A stretch of DNA of 32,637 nt, from the NCBI GenBank assembly GCA_024640955.1, contig JAHEDZ010000031.1, positions 1 through 32,637 of the forward strand, given 5' to 3'. A program made the translations under genes and the position numbers. Under the pieces are notes generated by a model, which did not search any database, was not told where the DNA came from, and worked only from the letters and a program-made list of their open reading frames with translations. This document shows positions 1 through 8,952 of this stretch, one piece after another; the first letter of the stretch is position 1; each line of letters opens with the position of its first letter. The stretch comes from Oceanospirillaceae bacterium (GTDB taxonomy: Bacteria; Pseudomonadota; Gammaproteobacteria; Pseudomonadales; Balneatricaceae).

Positions 1-420
1 CAGTTTCGTGACTGGGATGAGCCGGCGCGTGACCTATTTGAACCCACTCAGTCAGGGCAAGAGACGCCTGAACAGCTACTCAGTCGTATTCAGATTCGAT
101 TAGGCTCTCGTGCCATTGATGAACTGGCGATCAGCCATACTCATCTGCCGGGCGGTGTTGCTAGCCTGCTTGAACCCACTAAAGATCAACGTCTGCCTTA
201 TGCCCAGCGCCCTCTCTGGTTGGTTGAGCCGCCACAGCGCTTGAGTCGCAACAGACTTGAGCATCTGCGCTTCAGCTCGGGCCCTGAACGTATTCAGAGC
301 GACTGGTGGAATGATGTGCTTCGGCGTGACTACTTCACCGTTGACTGGAACGACGGACGTTCTGCCTGGATCTTCAGAGACCCACAACAGCACTGGTATC
401 TGCATGGCTGGTTCAGTTAG
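1..420 (+). CDS. imuB: ImuB (Y-family polymerase-like protein), 3' end only
   Basis: The reading frame is open from the first base to the TAG at 418-420 and gives the last 139 residues; the start lies outside the window. The tail contains RPLWLVEPPQRL, SGPERIQSDWW, RDYFTVDW and a final WYLHGWFS, the pattern of the ImuB C-terminal region. By family knowledge ImuB is a catalytically inactive Y-family polymerase relative that bridges the beta clamp, ImuA and DnaE2 during SOS mutagenesis. The polymerase-like domain itself is not visible. The gene overlaps the next one, dnaE2, by 17 bases, which supports an imuA-imuB-dnaE2 cassette. Its promoter and any LexA box would be upstream of the window. 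Confidence 0.9.
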   Translation, partial: QFRDWDEPARDLFEPTQSGQETPEQLLSRIQIRLGSRAIDELAISHTHLPGGVASLLEPTKDQRLPYAQRPLWLVEPPQRLSRNRLEHLRFSSGPERIQSDWWNDVLRRDYFTVDWNDGRSAWIFRDPQQHWYLHGWFS

Positions 421-3400
421 TTACCTCTCGGCGGTTAAAAATCGACGCGCCAAAGCAGCAGAGTCTAGTGATAAGCCACAGTTCTCTGCGCCTGCAACTG
501 CTGCGCAAGAGCCTGACTACGCCGAACTGCATATGCTCTCCAACTTCACCTTTTTAGAGGGGGCAAGCCATCCTGAAGAGTTGGTCCTGCGCGCGGCTGA
601 ACTCGGCTACAAGGCTGTGGCGATCACCGATGAGTGCACCCTCAGTGGCGCGGTGCGCGCGCATATCGAGGCGAAGGTTCAGGGGATTAAACTGCTCGTG
701 GGGAGTCGCTTCAAAGTAGAAGAGCGGCTGATTATTCTGTTGGCGATGGATCGCCAGGGCTATGCGCAGCTCTGTGAGCTGATCACTCGAGGGCGTAGGC
801 GGGCAGAGAAGGGATGTTATCAGCTTACACGCGCTGACTTTGAGCAGGGCTCCGCTCAAGATGTAGGGCAGGGTTTAAACCGTTGTCTCTGTCTGCTGCA
901 ACCGGGGCCGGAAATCGCAGACCTTGAAGCTGAATCCAATTGGCTCGCAGAGCACTTTACTCAGCGCGGTTGGCTACTAGCTGAGCGTCTACTCGATAGC
1001 GATGATGGTTGGCGCTATCAGCGTATTGCTGACTGGGCGCATGAGCATCGGTTTCCCTGTGTCGCCGCAGGTGCCGTGCTGATGCACAGCGCCAAACGTA
1101 AACCGCTGCAGGATATGCTGCGCGCGATCAAACTGTGCCAGCCGATTGATCAGTGTGGCTGGGCGCTTGCAGCAAATGCCGAGGGGGCACTGCGTTCGCG
1201 TAAAAAGCTGGCGCAGCTCTATGCGCCAGAGCTGGTACAAGAGACGGTGCGTGTGGCGGATGCCTGTCACTTCTCACTGGATGAGTTGCGCTATGAATAT
1301 CCTGCGGAGTTGGTGCCCGAGGGCACTTCTGCAGCGCAGCACCTTCGTGAGTTGGTGGAGGAGGGTGTAGTGCAACGCTTTCCTGAGGGTGTACCACAGA
1401 AGGTGCGAGACCTGATTGAGCATGAGTTAGCAGTCATTGCGCAGCTCAACTATGAGCCCTACTTCCTCACCATCGACGATATTGTCCGCTTTGCACGTTC
1501 GCAAGGCATTCTCTGCCAAGGGCGCGGTTCTGCCGCGAATTCGGTGGTCTGTTACTGCCTGCATATTACCGAGGTGAATCCGCTTAAGGTGAACTTACTG
1601 TTTGAGCGCTTTATCTCGCCCGAGCGCAATGAACCGCCTGATATCGATGTTGACTTTGAGCACCAGCGCCGTGAAGAGGTGATTCAGTACATCTACAGCC
1701 GCTATGGGCGAGATCGCGCTGGTCTCGCCGCTGCAATTACCACCTACCGCACCCGCAGTGCGCTGCGTGATGCCGGCAAAGCTTTAGGTTTTGATGAGCA
1801 GTATGTCGCCTGGCTGTTGTCGCAACTGGATCGACGTGATCGGGTGCATAACTGGTTTGAGCAGCTGGAGAGCCTGCTCGGTGAGAAGCGCTCTGAGCGG
1901 ATGCAGTGGTTACTTGTTTTGGTACAACAGCTGCTCGGATTTCCACGTCATCTAACCCAGCATGTAGGGGGCTTTGTAATATCCGCTGGGCCCCTGCATC
2001 AACTGGTACCGATCGAGAACGCTGCGATGGCAGAGCGCACATTGATCCAGTGGGATAAGAACGACCTTGAAGCACTGGGACTTTTGAAGGTCGATGTGCT
2101 GGCGCTCGGTATGCTCAGTGCTATTCAGGGCGCACTGCGTATGATGAGCGAGCGCGATGCAAAACTCTGGCGCCTGCAGGATATTCCGCTCGAAGATCCC
2201 GAAGTCTACGAGATGCTCTCCCAAGGTGACTCTATGGGAGTGTTCCAAGTGGAGTCGCGCGCGCAGATGAATATGCTACCGCGCCTGCAGCCGCGTACCT
2301 ACTATGATCTGGTGATTGAGATCGCCATTGTGCGCCCTGGGCCGATTCAGGGTGATATGGTGCATCCCTACCTGCGCCGGCGGCAGGGTTTAGAGGAAGT
2401 TATTTACCCAAGCGATGCTGTGCGTGAGGTGTTGGAACCGACTCTAGGCGTACCGATCTTTCAGGAACAGGTGATCAAGCTCGCGATGGTGGCGGCAGGT
2501 TTTACCGGTGGTGAGGCGGATCAACTGCGCCGCTCAATGGCCGCCTGGCGCAGGCGCGGTAAATTGACTGAGTGGCAGGAGCGCCTGACTCGCGGCATGT
2601 TGGAGCGCGGTTATGATCTGAGTTTTGCTGAACGTATCTGCCGTCAAATAGAGGGCTTTGGTGAGTACGGTTTCCCCGAGTCTCACGCTGCCAGCTTTGC
2701 GCTGCTGGTCTACTACTCCGCCTGGCTCAAACATTATGAGCCAGCTATTTTCTGCGCAGCCCTGCTTAACGCCCAGCCTATGGGTTTCTATTCACCCTCG
2801 CAGCTGGTTAAAGATCTACGCGAGCACAAACACGAAGTGCTGCCGGTGTGTGTTAACGCTAGCGACTGGCTCAGTTCAATTGAGCAGATCAACGGTAAAA
2901 CGGTGCTGCGTTTAGGACTGCATCGCGTGCGTAATCTCTCTGAGCAGTCTGGCCAGCAGTTGGTGGAGCGTCGTCCCGTAAACGGAGGCTACGCAAATTT
3001 GGCTCAACTGCGCCGCACAGTCTCTCTTAACAAAGGGGAGTGGGATGCACTGGCAGCAGCCGATGCGCTACATAGCCTCACCGGTGATCGTCGTTCAACC
3101 CGCTGGGCACTATTAGAGGGGCGACCAGATCTGGAGCTGGGAGAGAGTGAATTCGAAGTGCAAGAGACCGTCGTACTGCCCCAGGCAAGCGCGCAACAAG
3201 AGCTTGAAGAGGATTACCAACATCTAGGCCTGAGCTTGCGCGGCCATCCAATCGCTCTGCTACGCAGCGAAGGTAAACTCTGGCGCAGCCGCACGGCAGC
3301 AGAGCTGATGGAGCTAAGCCCCGGTAAACCGGTACGCGTCTGCGGACTTGTTGTCTGTCGCCAACGCCCCGGTACCGCTGCGGGCGTTACCTTTGTAACG

Positions 3401-3607
3401 CTTGAAGATGAGACCGGCAATATCAACCTAATCGTCTGGCAAGCCACTGCCCGCGCCCAACGCCAAGCACTCATACGTGCCCGTCTGCTACAGGTCGATG
3501 GCATCCTGCAGCGCGAGGGCAGTGTTATCCACGTTGTTGCCGGCAAACTGACCGACCGCACCGACCTCTGGCAAGCTCTCGATGCCCGCTCGAGGGACTT
3601 TCACTGA
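404..3607 (+). CDS. dnaE2: Error-prone DNA polymerase DnaE2 (ImuC)
   Basis: A 1067-residue C-family polymerase that carries out translesion synthesis with ImuA/ImuB. The PHP domain begins at about residue 37 (YAELHMLSNFTFLEGASHPEEL, then AITDECTLSGAVRAH). The palm motif PDIDVDF is at residues 412-418, followed by LLKVDVLALGML with the other palm aspartate. A C-terminal OB-fold region follows (VCGLVVCRQRPGTAAGVTFV, TGNINLIVW). The length is close to the DnaE2 norm (about 1020-1070). I chose the ATG at 404 because the frame further upstream runs through imuB coding sequence. This start overlaps the imuB end by 17 bases, implying coupled translation; no good ribosome site is visible. It leaves about 36 residues before the PHP domain, somewhat longer than usual. 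Expected to be SOS-controlled with imuB. Confidence 0.95.
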   Translation: MAGSVSYLSAVKNRRAKAAESSDKPQFSAPATAAQEPDYAELHMLSNFTFLEGASHPEELVLRAAELGYKAVAITDECTLSGAVRAHIEAKVQGIKLLVGSRFKVEERLIILLAMDRQGYAQLCELITRGRRRAEKGCYQLTRADFEQGSAQDVGQGLNRCLCLLQPGPEIADLEAESNWLAEHFTQRGWLLAERLLDSDDGWRYQRIADWAHEHRFPCVAAGAVLMHSAKRKPLQDMLRAIKLCQPIDQCGWALAANAEGALRSRKKLAQLYAPELVQETVRVADACHFSLDELRYEYPAELVPEGTSAAQHLRELVEEGVVQRFPEGVPQKVRDLIEHELAVIAQLNYEPYFLTIDDIVRFARSQGILCQGRGSAANSVVCYCLHITEVNPLKVNLLFERFISPERNEPPDIDVDFEHQRREEVIQYIYSRYGRDRAGLAAAITTYRTRSALRDAGKALGFDEQYVAWLLSQLDRRDRVHNWFEQLESLLGEKRSERMQWLLVLVQQLLGFPRHLTQHVGGFVISAGPLHQLVPIENAAMAERTLIQWDKNDLEALGLLKVDVLALGMLSAIQGALRMMSERDAKLWRLQDIPLEDPEVYEMLSQGDSMGVFQVESRAQMNMLPRLQPRTYYDLVIEIAIVRPGPIQGDMVHPYLRRRQGLEEVIYPSDAVREVLEPTLGVPIFQEQVIKLAMVAAGFTGGEADQLRRSMAAWRRRGKLTEWQERLTRGMLERGYDLSFAERICRQIEGFGEYGFPESHAASFALLVYYSAWLKHYEPAIFCAALLNAQPMGFYSPSQLVKDLREHKHEVLPVCVNASDWLSSIEQINGKTVLRLGLHRVRNLSEQSGQQLVERRPVNGGYANLAQLRRTVSLNKGEWDALAAADALHSLTGDRRSTRWALLEGRPDLELGESEFEVQETVVLPQASAQQELEEDYQHLGLSLRGHPIALLRSEGKLWRSRTAAELMELSPGKPVRVCGLVVCRQRPGTAAGVTFVTLEDETGNINLIVWQATARAQRQALIRARLLQVDGILQREGSVIHVVAGKLTDRTDLWQALDARSRDFH

Positions 3608-3652
3608 TGACATTGAGTGTGTCTAAGTTATCGACGTTATATGGAATCACTT

Positions 3653-4615
3653 CTACCGCTTGTGTCGTTTGAGTTTGGTTTTGAGCTCATTGGGTTTGAG
3701 ATAGCGCATGACGCCCGACGTGAGGATGCCGGAAATGACAATGATCGCTGTACCAATCAGCGTCCAGCCATCCGGTAGATCAGCGAAGAACATCCAGCCC
3801 CAGATAATGCTCCAGATAATCATGGTGTACTGCAGCGGTGCGAGGATGACTGCAAAGGTGATATCCAGCGCGCGGATGATGAAGAACTCGCCAAAACCTG
3901 CGGTCAGAGCGACCAGGAAGAAGAGACCATAGTGATAGAGAGTTTCGGGTGTTCTCCAGTAGAAGGGCAAAATAAAGCTCAGTACCAGAACAGAGACGGT
4001 GCCTGCGTAGGCCACTGTGGTGCTGGTGCGGTCGACCCCAGCAACCATGCGTGATATCACCTGACGCAGTGCAAAGGCCGTTGCTGCGAGCAACACGAAC
4101 ACGGTACCAAACTGAAACACTCCTAGCCCTGGGCGCACGATAATCAGTGTGCCAATAAAAGCGCCAAGAATGCCGAAGAGCTGCTTGCGGCTAATGTGCT
4201 CGTTAAGCAGTAGCGCTCCAAATAGAACCACCAAAAAAGGCGCGACAAAGGAGACAGCCACAGCGTCGGCCAGCGAAATTTGAGCCACCGCCATGGTAAA
4301 AAGCACCGGTGACGTCGATGCAATGACGCCCCGCGCAATCTGCAGGCCCGGACGCTTGGTATGGAACACAATAAAGCCGCGCTGGATCAGCAGGAAAACT
4401 ACACCGCTTAACAGACCCAGTTGGCGTGTCCAGCCGATCTGCACTGGGTGGAAATCCTCCGTCAGTAACTTAGCCACCAAGTCTGATAACGAGTAGAGCA
4501 CGAAAGCAAAGCTCATCAACAGAACACCACGCCACATGTTGGCACGAGCGAGAGCTGCTGACGCGGTCTCTGTTTGAGGTGAATCAGTTTTCAACGGTTG
4601 GTCCAATGCAGACAT
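3653..4615 (-). CDS. EamA-family (drug/metabolite superfamily) membrane transporter
   Basis: A 320-residue membrane protein with about ten hydrophobic segments in two similar halves, as expected of EamA/DMT transporters. The first repeat starts near residue 29 (WRGVLLMSFAFVLYSLSDLV) and the second includes FGTVFVLLAATAFALRQVI. The N-terminus (about 28 residues) is polar and the C-terminus ends in a basic KLKRHKR tail. The family exports small metabolites; the substrate cannot be read from sequence. It is transcribed towards dnaE2, with 45 bases between the stop codons and no clear terminator. The start at 4615 has only a weak ribosome site; an internal start at the methionine of MWRGVLL (residue 27) is possible. 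Confidence 0.85.
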   Translation of the reverse strand: MSALDQPLKTDSPQTETASAALARANMWRGVLLMSFAFVLYSLSDLVAKLLTEDFHPVQIGWTRQLGLLSGVVFLLIQRGFIVFHTKRPGLQIARGVIASTSPVLFTMAVAQISLADAVAVSFVAPFLVVLFGALLLNEHISRKQLFGILGAFIGTLIIVRPGLGVFQFGTVFVLLAATAFALRQVISRMVAGVDRTSTTVAYAGTVSVLVLSFILPFYWRTPETLYHYGLFFLVALTAGFGEFFIIRALDITFAVILAPLQYTMIIWSIIWGWMFFADLPDGWTLIGTAIIVISGILTSGVMRYLKPNELKTKLKRHKR

Positions 4616-4766
4616 GATCTATTGATGATGCGCCAAAGCACACGGCTACACCAGAAGTATCTTCGAGCGATCTCGCCGAAAAGCTTTAGCGGTGGTCATT
4701 TAGGCAAATAAAGCCAATTGTGACTACACTTATCTCGGGACCCCAACCGCGATAAAAGCGTAAACG

Positions 4767-4912
4767 ATGGAAAGTAACATGGATGAGTTAGAGCAAAATC
4801 GTCATTCCAGATTTGGTCTGTTGTTTGTGGTGCTGGCGGGGGTTCGATTGATGTGCAGAGTAAGTTGGGGAAGGGCACGCGTTTTACGCTAAAATTCCCG
4901 TTAGCCTCTTAG
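4767..4912 (+). pseudogene. Remnant of a sensor histidine kinase with most of the gene deleted
   Basis: Two pieces in different frames sit side by side. From ATG 4767 or 4779 the frame reads MDELEQNRHSRFGLLFVVLAG, a polar N-terminus running into a hydrophobic segment, like the start of a membrane sensor. From 4841 another frame reads GSIDVQSKLGKGTRFTLKF and then PLAS with a stop at 4910-4912. This matches the end of a HATPase domain (GGxIxVxSxxGxGTxFxLxLP), which is normally the C-terminus of a histidine kinase. The phosphoacceptor histidine and the N, G1, F and G2 boxes are absent. The frames change at a run of five G at 4838-4842. My inference is an internal deletion that joined both gene ends. 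The N-terminal assignment is weaker than the C-terminal one. Confidence 0.6.
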
Positions 4913-5035
4913 TCGGGCCTTTTCCGCATCTCTAACCCTAGGCAGCCCTCATTTCCAGACCCAATTTATTCGTTAGAATCCAAGACGGATGCGCCGCTAT
5001 TTTTATAGTTATGCCGCAATTTTTTCATTGTTGCC

Positions 5036-5061
5036 CTTGAAACTGCTCGAATACCCACCAT
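5036..5061 (+). promoter_or_regulatory. Probable sigma32 (heat-shock) promoter of clpB
   Basis: CTTGAAA at 5036-5042 is an exact match to the sigma32 -35 consensus. After 13 bases, CACCAT at 5056-5061 is one mismatch from the -10 core CCCCAT. It lies 67 bases before the clpB start, and clpB is a classical sigma32 target. The start of transcription would be near 5068-5072, giving a leader of about 60 bases. Confidence 0.75.
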
Positions 5062-5128
5062 AAAGGTAAGGAGAAAGAGTAATTCGCACCTGGCCGAATA
5101 CGGGAGGTGCACATCAGTGGAGGCAAGA

Positions 5129-7705
5129 ATGCGCCCAGATAAATTTACCACTAAGTTACAAGAGGCCTTGGCCGATGCGCAATCAATGGCGATCGGTAAA
5201 GACCACAACATGATCGAGCCTGCGCACCTGTTGGCAGCCCTGCTGGAACAGCGTGGCGGAGCGGTTCGTCCACTCCTCAAACAGGCCGGAGCAGACCTGC
5301 CAACCCTTGCCCGTAAAGTGGGCGAAGCCCTTGATCGACTGCCAGTCGTCTCTAACCCGGATGGTGACATTCGCATGTCCCAGGATATGGCCCGTCTATT
5401 TAACCTCACGGATAAACTTGCGCAGCAGCGCGGCGATCAATTTGTTGCCAGTGAGCTGGTTGTGCTCGCGATGGCCAATGACAAAGGCGAAGCAGGTAAA
5501 GCCCTGCAAGGCGCCGGTGTTACTAGTGAATCTCTAGCCAAAGCGATCAACGAAGTTCGAGGTGATGAAGCGGTTATGGATCCCAATGCAGAAGAGAACC
5601 GTCAAGCGCTCGATAAGTACTGTATCGACCTCACTGAGCGTGCCGAGAGCGGTAAGCTCGATCCTGTTATCGGTCGTGATGATGAGATCCGCCGCACCAT
5701 TCAGGTGCTGCAGCGCCGCACCAAGAATAACCCGGTGCTGATTGGTGAACCCGGTGTAGGTAAGACTGCCATCGTTGAGGGCCTAGCACAGCGCATCGTT
5801 AACGGCGAAGTACCTGAAGGGCTGAAGCACAAGCGTGTGTTGTCACTCGATATGGGTTCATTGATCGCGGGCGCTAAGTTCCGCGGTGAGTTTGAGGAGC
5901 GCCTGAAATCAGTGCTGAACGAGCTCTCCAAGCAAGAAGGCCAGATCATCCTCTTTATCGACGAGCTGCACACCATGGTCGGCGCCGGTAAGGGTGATGG
6001 CGCGATGGACGCCGGTAATATGCTCAAGCCTGCGCTGGCGCGCGGTGAGCTTCACTGTGTTGGCGCCACTACGCTAGATGAATACCGTCAGTACGTAGAG
6101 AAAGACGCTGCGCTTGAGCGCCGCTTCCAGAAGGTGATTGTGGATGAGCCGTCTGAAGAGGACACCATCGCTATTCTGCGTGGCCTGAAAGAGCGCTATG
6201 AGGTGCACCATGGGGTGGATATTACCGACTCAGCAATCATTGCTTCGGCTAAATTGAGCCAGCGCTACATCACTGACCGTCAACTGCCCGATAAGGCGAT
6301 TGATCTGATCGATGAAGCAGCGTCACGTATCCGTATGGAGATGGACTCCAAGCCTGAGGAGATGGACCGCCTCGAGCGCCGACTGATTCAGCTAAAAATG
6401 GAGCGTGAAGCACTCAAAAAAGAGAAAGATGACGCGGCTAAGAAGCGCTTGGCTGAACTCGAACAGACGATTGAGCGACTCGACAAAGAGTACTCCGACC
6501 TCGAAGAGATCTGGAAAGCGGATAAAGCGACTCTGCAGGGTTCACAGCAGATTAAAGAGCAGCTCGATCAAGCGCGTATCGAGATGGAACAGGCGCGTCG
6601 CGCCGGTGATCTGGCGAAGATGTCAGAGCTGCAGTACGGCAAGATTCCGGAGCTTGAACAGCAACTACAAGCCGCTGACTCCAACGAGCAGGCAGAGGCT
6701 GTGACCAAGCTGCTACGCAACAAAGTGACCGAAGAGGAGGTCGCTGAGGTGGTATCGCGCTGGACCGGTATTCCTGTCACGAAGATGCTTGAAGGTGAAC
6801 GTGAGAAACTGCTGAAGATGGAAGATGCGCTGCACGGTCGTGTGGTGGGTCAGTCTGAGGCCGTAAGTGCGGTATCGAATGCCGTACGCCGATCACGTGC
6901 GGGTCTTGCCGATCCTAATCGTCCAAACGGTTCGTTCCTCTTTCTCGGTCCAACAGGCGTAGGTAAAACCGAGCTGTGTAAGGCGCTGGCGAACTACCTG
7001 TTTGACACCGAAGAGGCGCTGGTACGCATCGATATGTCAGAGTTTATGGAGAAGCACTCTGTCGCTCGTCTAATCGGTGCACCTCCAGGCTATGTTGGCT
7101 ATGAAGAGGGCGGTTACCTCACGGAGGCTGTACGCCGTAAACCTTACTCTGTGCTCCTGCTGGATGAGGTGGAAAAAGCACATCCGGATGTGTTCAACAT
7201 CCTGCTGCAGGTGCTTGAGGATGGTCGTCTGACGGATGGTCAGGGCCGCACAGTCGACTTCCGTAACACCATCGTGGTGATGACATCGAACCTGGGCTCA
7301 GATCTGATCCAGAACTTCTCGGGTGATGACGATTACGACCTCATGAAGTCGGCCGTGATGGAGACTGTAGGCACCCACTTCCGTCCTGAAGTGATTAACC
7401 GAATCGACGAAGTCGTGGTGTTCCATAGCCTGCGTAAAGATCAGGTGTCGGGTATCGCCAATATCCAGTTAGACCGCCTACGCAAGCGTCTGGCAGAGCA
7501 TGAGCTGAGCCTCACAATGACGAGTGCGGCGATGGAGAGGTTGGTCGATGTCGGCTTCGAACCCATCTACGGTGCGCGCCCACTTAAGCGTGCTATTCAG
7601 CAGTGGATAGAAAACCCGTTGGCACAGCGGCTGTTAGCTGGAGACTTTCCACCGGGAGCGGAGATTGCGGTTGATGTGGAAGGTGAACACTTCACCTTCC
7701 GCTAG
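5129..7705 (+). CDS. clpB: ClpB disaggregase (Hsp104 family AAA+ ATPase)
   Basis: An 858-residue cytoplasmic chaperone that, with DnaK/DnaJ/GrpE, pulls polypeptides out of aggregates by threading them through a hexameric ring. In order: Clp N-terminal double repeat (residues about 1-145), first AAA+ domain with Walker A GEPGVGKT at 206-213 and Walker B LFIDELH, a charged coiled-coil middle domain (about 410-525), second AAA+ domain with Walker A GPTGVGKT at 607-614, and the C-terminal D2-small domain. The length equals that of E. coli ClpB (857). I chose the ATG at 5129 because GGAGG at 5119-5123 is spaced 5 bases from it and [10 protein letters not shown] aligns with family N-termini; an in-frame GTG at 5117 lies on top of that site. 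A sigma32-like promoter precedes it. Confidence 0.98.
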   Translation: MRPDKFTTKLQEALADAQSMAIGKDHNMIEPAHLLAALLEQRGGAVRPLLKQAGADLPTLARKVGEALDRLPVVSNPDGDIRMSQDMARLFNLTDKLAQQRGDQFVASELVVLAMANDKGEAGKALQGAGVTSESLAKAINEVRGDEAVMDPNAEENRQALDKYCIDLTERAESGKLDPVIGRDDEIRRTIQVLQRRTKNNPVLIGEPGVGKTAIVEGLAQRIVNGEVPEGLKHKRVLSLDMGSLIAGAKFRGEFEERLKSVLNELSKQEGQIILFIDELHTMVGAGKGDGAMDAGNMLKPALARGELHCVGATTLDEYRQYVEKDAALERRFQKVIVDEPSEEDTIAILRGLKERYEVHHGVDITDSAIIASAKLSQRYITDRQLPDKAIDLIDEAASRIRMEMDSKPEEMDRLERRLIQLKMEREALKKEKDDAAKKRLAELEQTIERLDKEYSDLEEIWKADKATLQGSQQIKEQLDQARIEMEQARRAGDLAKMSELQYGKIPELEQQLQAADSNEQAEAVTKLLRNKVTEEEVAEVVSRWTGIPVTKMLEGEREKLLKMEDALHGRVVGQSEAVSAVSNAVRRSRAGLADPNRPNGSFLFLGPTGVGKTELCKALANYLFDTEEALVRIDMSEFMEKHSVARLIGAPPGYVGYEEGGYLTEAVRRKPYSVLLLDEVEKAHPDVFNILLQVLEDGRLTDGQGRTVDFRNTIVVMTSNLGSDLIQNFSGDDDYDLMKSAVMETVGTHFRPEVINRIDEVVVFHSLRKDQVSGIANIQLDRLRKRLAEHELSLTMTSAAMERLVDVGFEPIYGARPLKRAIQQWIENPLAQRLLAGDFPPGAEIAVDVEGEHFTFR

Positions 7706-7710
7706 TTGAT

Positions 7711-7778
7711 CGCGTGCTGCGCTCGCTCCTACTTGGGTTGTCCTGATGTAGGAGCTCCCCAGACCGGGGTGGCGCCCA
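7711..7778. repeat. Pair of facing REP-like palindromic elements between clpB and pyrC
   Basis: GCTCCTAC at 7725-7732 and GTAGGAGC at 7748-7755 form a perfect 8-base inverted repeat with a 15-base gap. Read outward on each strand, both start GTAGGAGC and run into a smaller stem (CGAGCGCAGCACG on the minus strand, TCCCCAGACCGGGG on the plus strand). The GTAGGAGC head is shared with REP elements of Pseudomonas and relatives. Two facing copies resemble a REPIN-type doublet. Being between convergent genes, the structure may also end transcription on both sides, although no long T run follows. Confidence 0.55.
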
Positions 7779-7814
7779 GAATCTCGTTCTGCGCTCGTTT
7801 TTGCTGGTTGGATC

Positions 7815-8852
7815 TTATCTGACCAGCCTCCAGCGAAGCGTTTCACCAGCCCGAATTGGCACAATAATATCGCTACCAAACGGCATTTCGTCAGGCACCT
7901 GCCACTCCTGCTTCTCCAACGTGACAGTATCACTATTACGTGGCAGGCCGTAGAAATCCGCACCGTGATGGCTAGCAAACCCCTCTAGGTTATCCAGAAC
8001 TCCGAGGTCCTCAAAGATCTCCGCGTATAGCTCAATCGCAGCATATGCCGAGTAGCAACCCGCGCAGCCGCAGGCGCTCTCTTTGGCGCCTTTAGGATGG
8101 GGTGCAGAGTCGGTTCCGAGGAAAAATTTGGAGCTACCACTGACAACTGCATCCTGGAGCGCCTGCTGGTGTACGTTGCGTTTCAGTATTGGCAGGCAGT
8201 AGAGGTGCGGACGGATACCACCAACCAACATGTGGTTACGGTTATAGGCCAGGTGCTGCACGGTGATTGTTGCACCTACATTGTCACCCTGAGAGGCGAC
8301 AAACTCCGCAGCATCTTTAGTAGTGATGTGCTCAACCACCATCTTCATGCTTGAGTGCTTTGCAGCCAGGGGCGCAAGAATTTCATCCAAGAACTGCTTC
8401 TCACGGTCAAAGATGTCGACATGGTTGTGAGTCACTTCACCGTGGATTAACAGAGGCATACCGGCTTCATTCAACGCATCGCAGACAGCGTCCAGTTTAC
8501 CGAGGTCGGTAACGCCTGAATCTGAGTTTGTTGTTGCCCCTGCAGGATAAAGTTTTACCGCTTTTACGACACCGCTTGCCGCTGCTTCGGCAATGATTTC
8601 TGGTGAGGTGTTGTCGGTAAGATAGAGGGTCATCAGCGGCTCAAAGCTTGAGCCCTCGGGGCGGTGTGCCAGTATGCGCTCGCGGTAGGCTAGCGCCTGT
8701 TTGGCGTTGATAACCGGTGGGCGGAGGTTTGGCATAACGATTGCACGACCCATCTGGTTAGCCGTTGCCGGTACGACATGCTCTAAAACCTCACCATCGC
8801 GCAGGTGCAGGTGCCAGTCGTCGGGACGGGTGATCGTTAATCTATCGCTCAT
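7815..8852 (-). CDS. pyrC: Dihydroorotase (class II)
   Basis: A 345-residue zinc enzyme that interconverts N-carbamoyl-aspartate and dihydroorotate, the third step of pyrimidine synthesis. Visible motifs are the metal-binding HLH (H14, H16) in [11 protein letters not shown], the lysine that becomes carboxylated (K100 in [12 protein letters not shown]), IHGEVT, VEHITT and the catalytic FLGTDSAPH. The length matches E. coli PyrC (348). Two ATG codons lie in frame at 8858 and 8852. The site GGAG (8864-8861 on the minus strand) is 2 bases from the first and 8 from the second, so I use 8852. The gene stands alone, convergent with clpB and divergent from the lipoprotein gene. Confidence 0.97.
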   Translation of the reverse strand: MSDRLTITRPDDWHLHLRDGEVLEHVVPATANQMGRAIVMPNLRPPVINAKQALAYRERILAHRPEGSSFEPLMTLYLTDNTSPEIIAEAAASGVVKAVKLYPAGATTNSDSGVTDLGKLDAVCDALNEAGMPLLIHGEVTHNHVDIFDREKQFLDEILAPLAAKHSSMKMVVEHITTKDAAEFVASQGDNVGATITVQHLAYNRNHMLVGGIRPHLYCLPILKRNVHQQALQDAVVSGSSKFFLGTDSAPHPKGAKESACGCAGCYSAYAAIELYAEIFEDLGVLDNLEGFASHHGADFYGLPRNSDTVTLEKQEWQVPDEMPFGSDIIVPIRAGETLRWRLVR

Positions 8853-8952
8853 ATGCATAACTCCAAACCTATCTTAAGCTGGCGCGGAGTATAGCATTTT
8901 GTGCTATTCAATGAGTACGAGTGACAACATTTACAGAAGTTTGGAGGCAGAT

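Noticed and set aside
4696-4878. 60-codon frame on the minus strand upstream of clpB
   Set aside because: It lies antisense to the kinase remnant, has no ribosome site, and its protein is low in familiar structure.
5253-6704. Several long frames overlapping clpB on both strands
   Set aside because: They are shadows of the clpB coding pattern.
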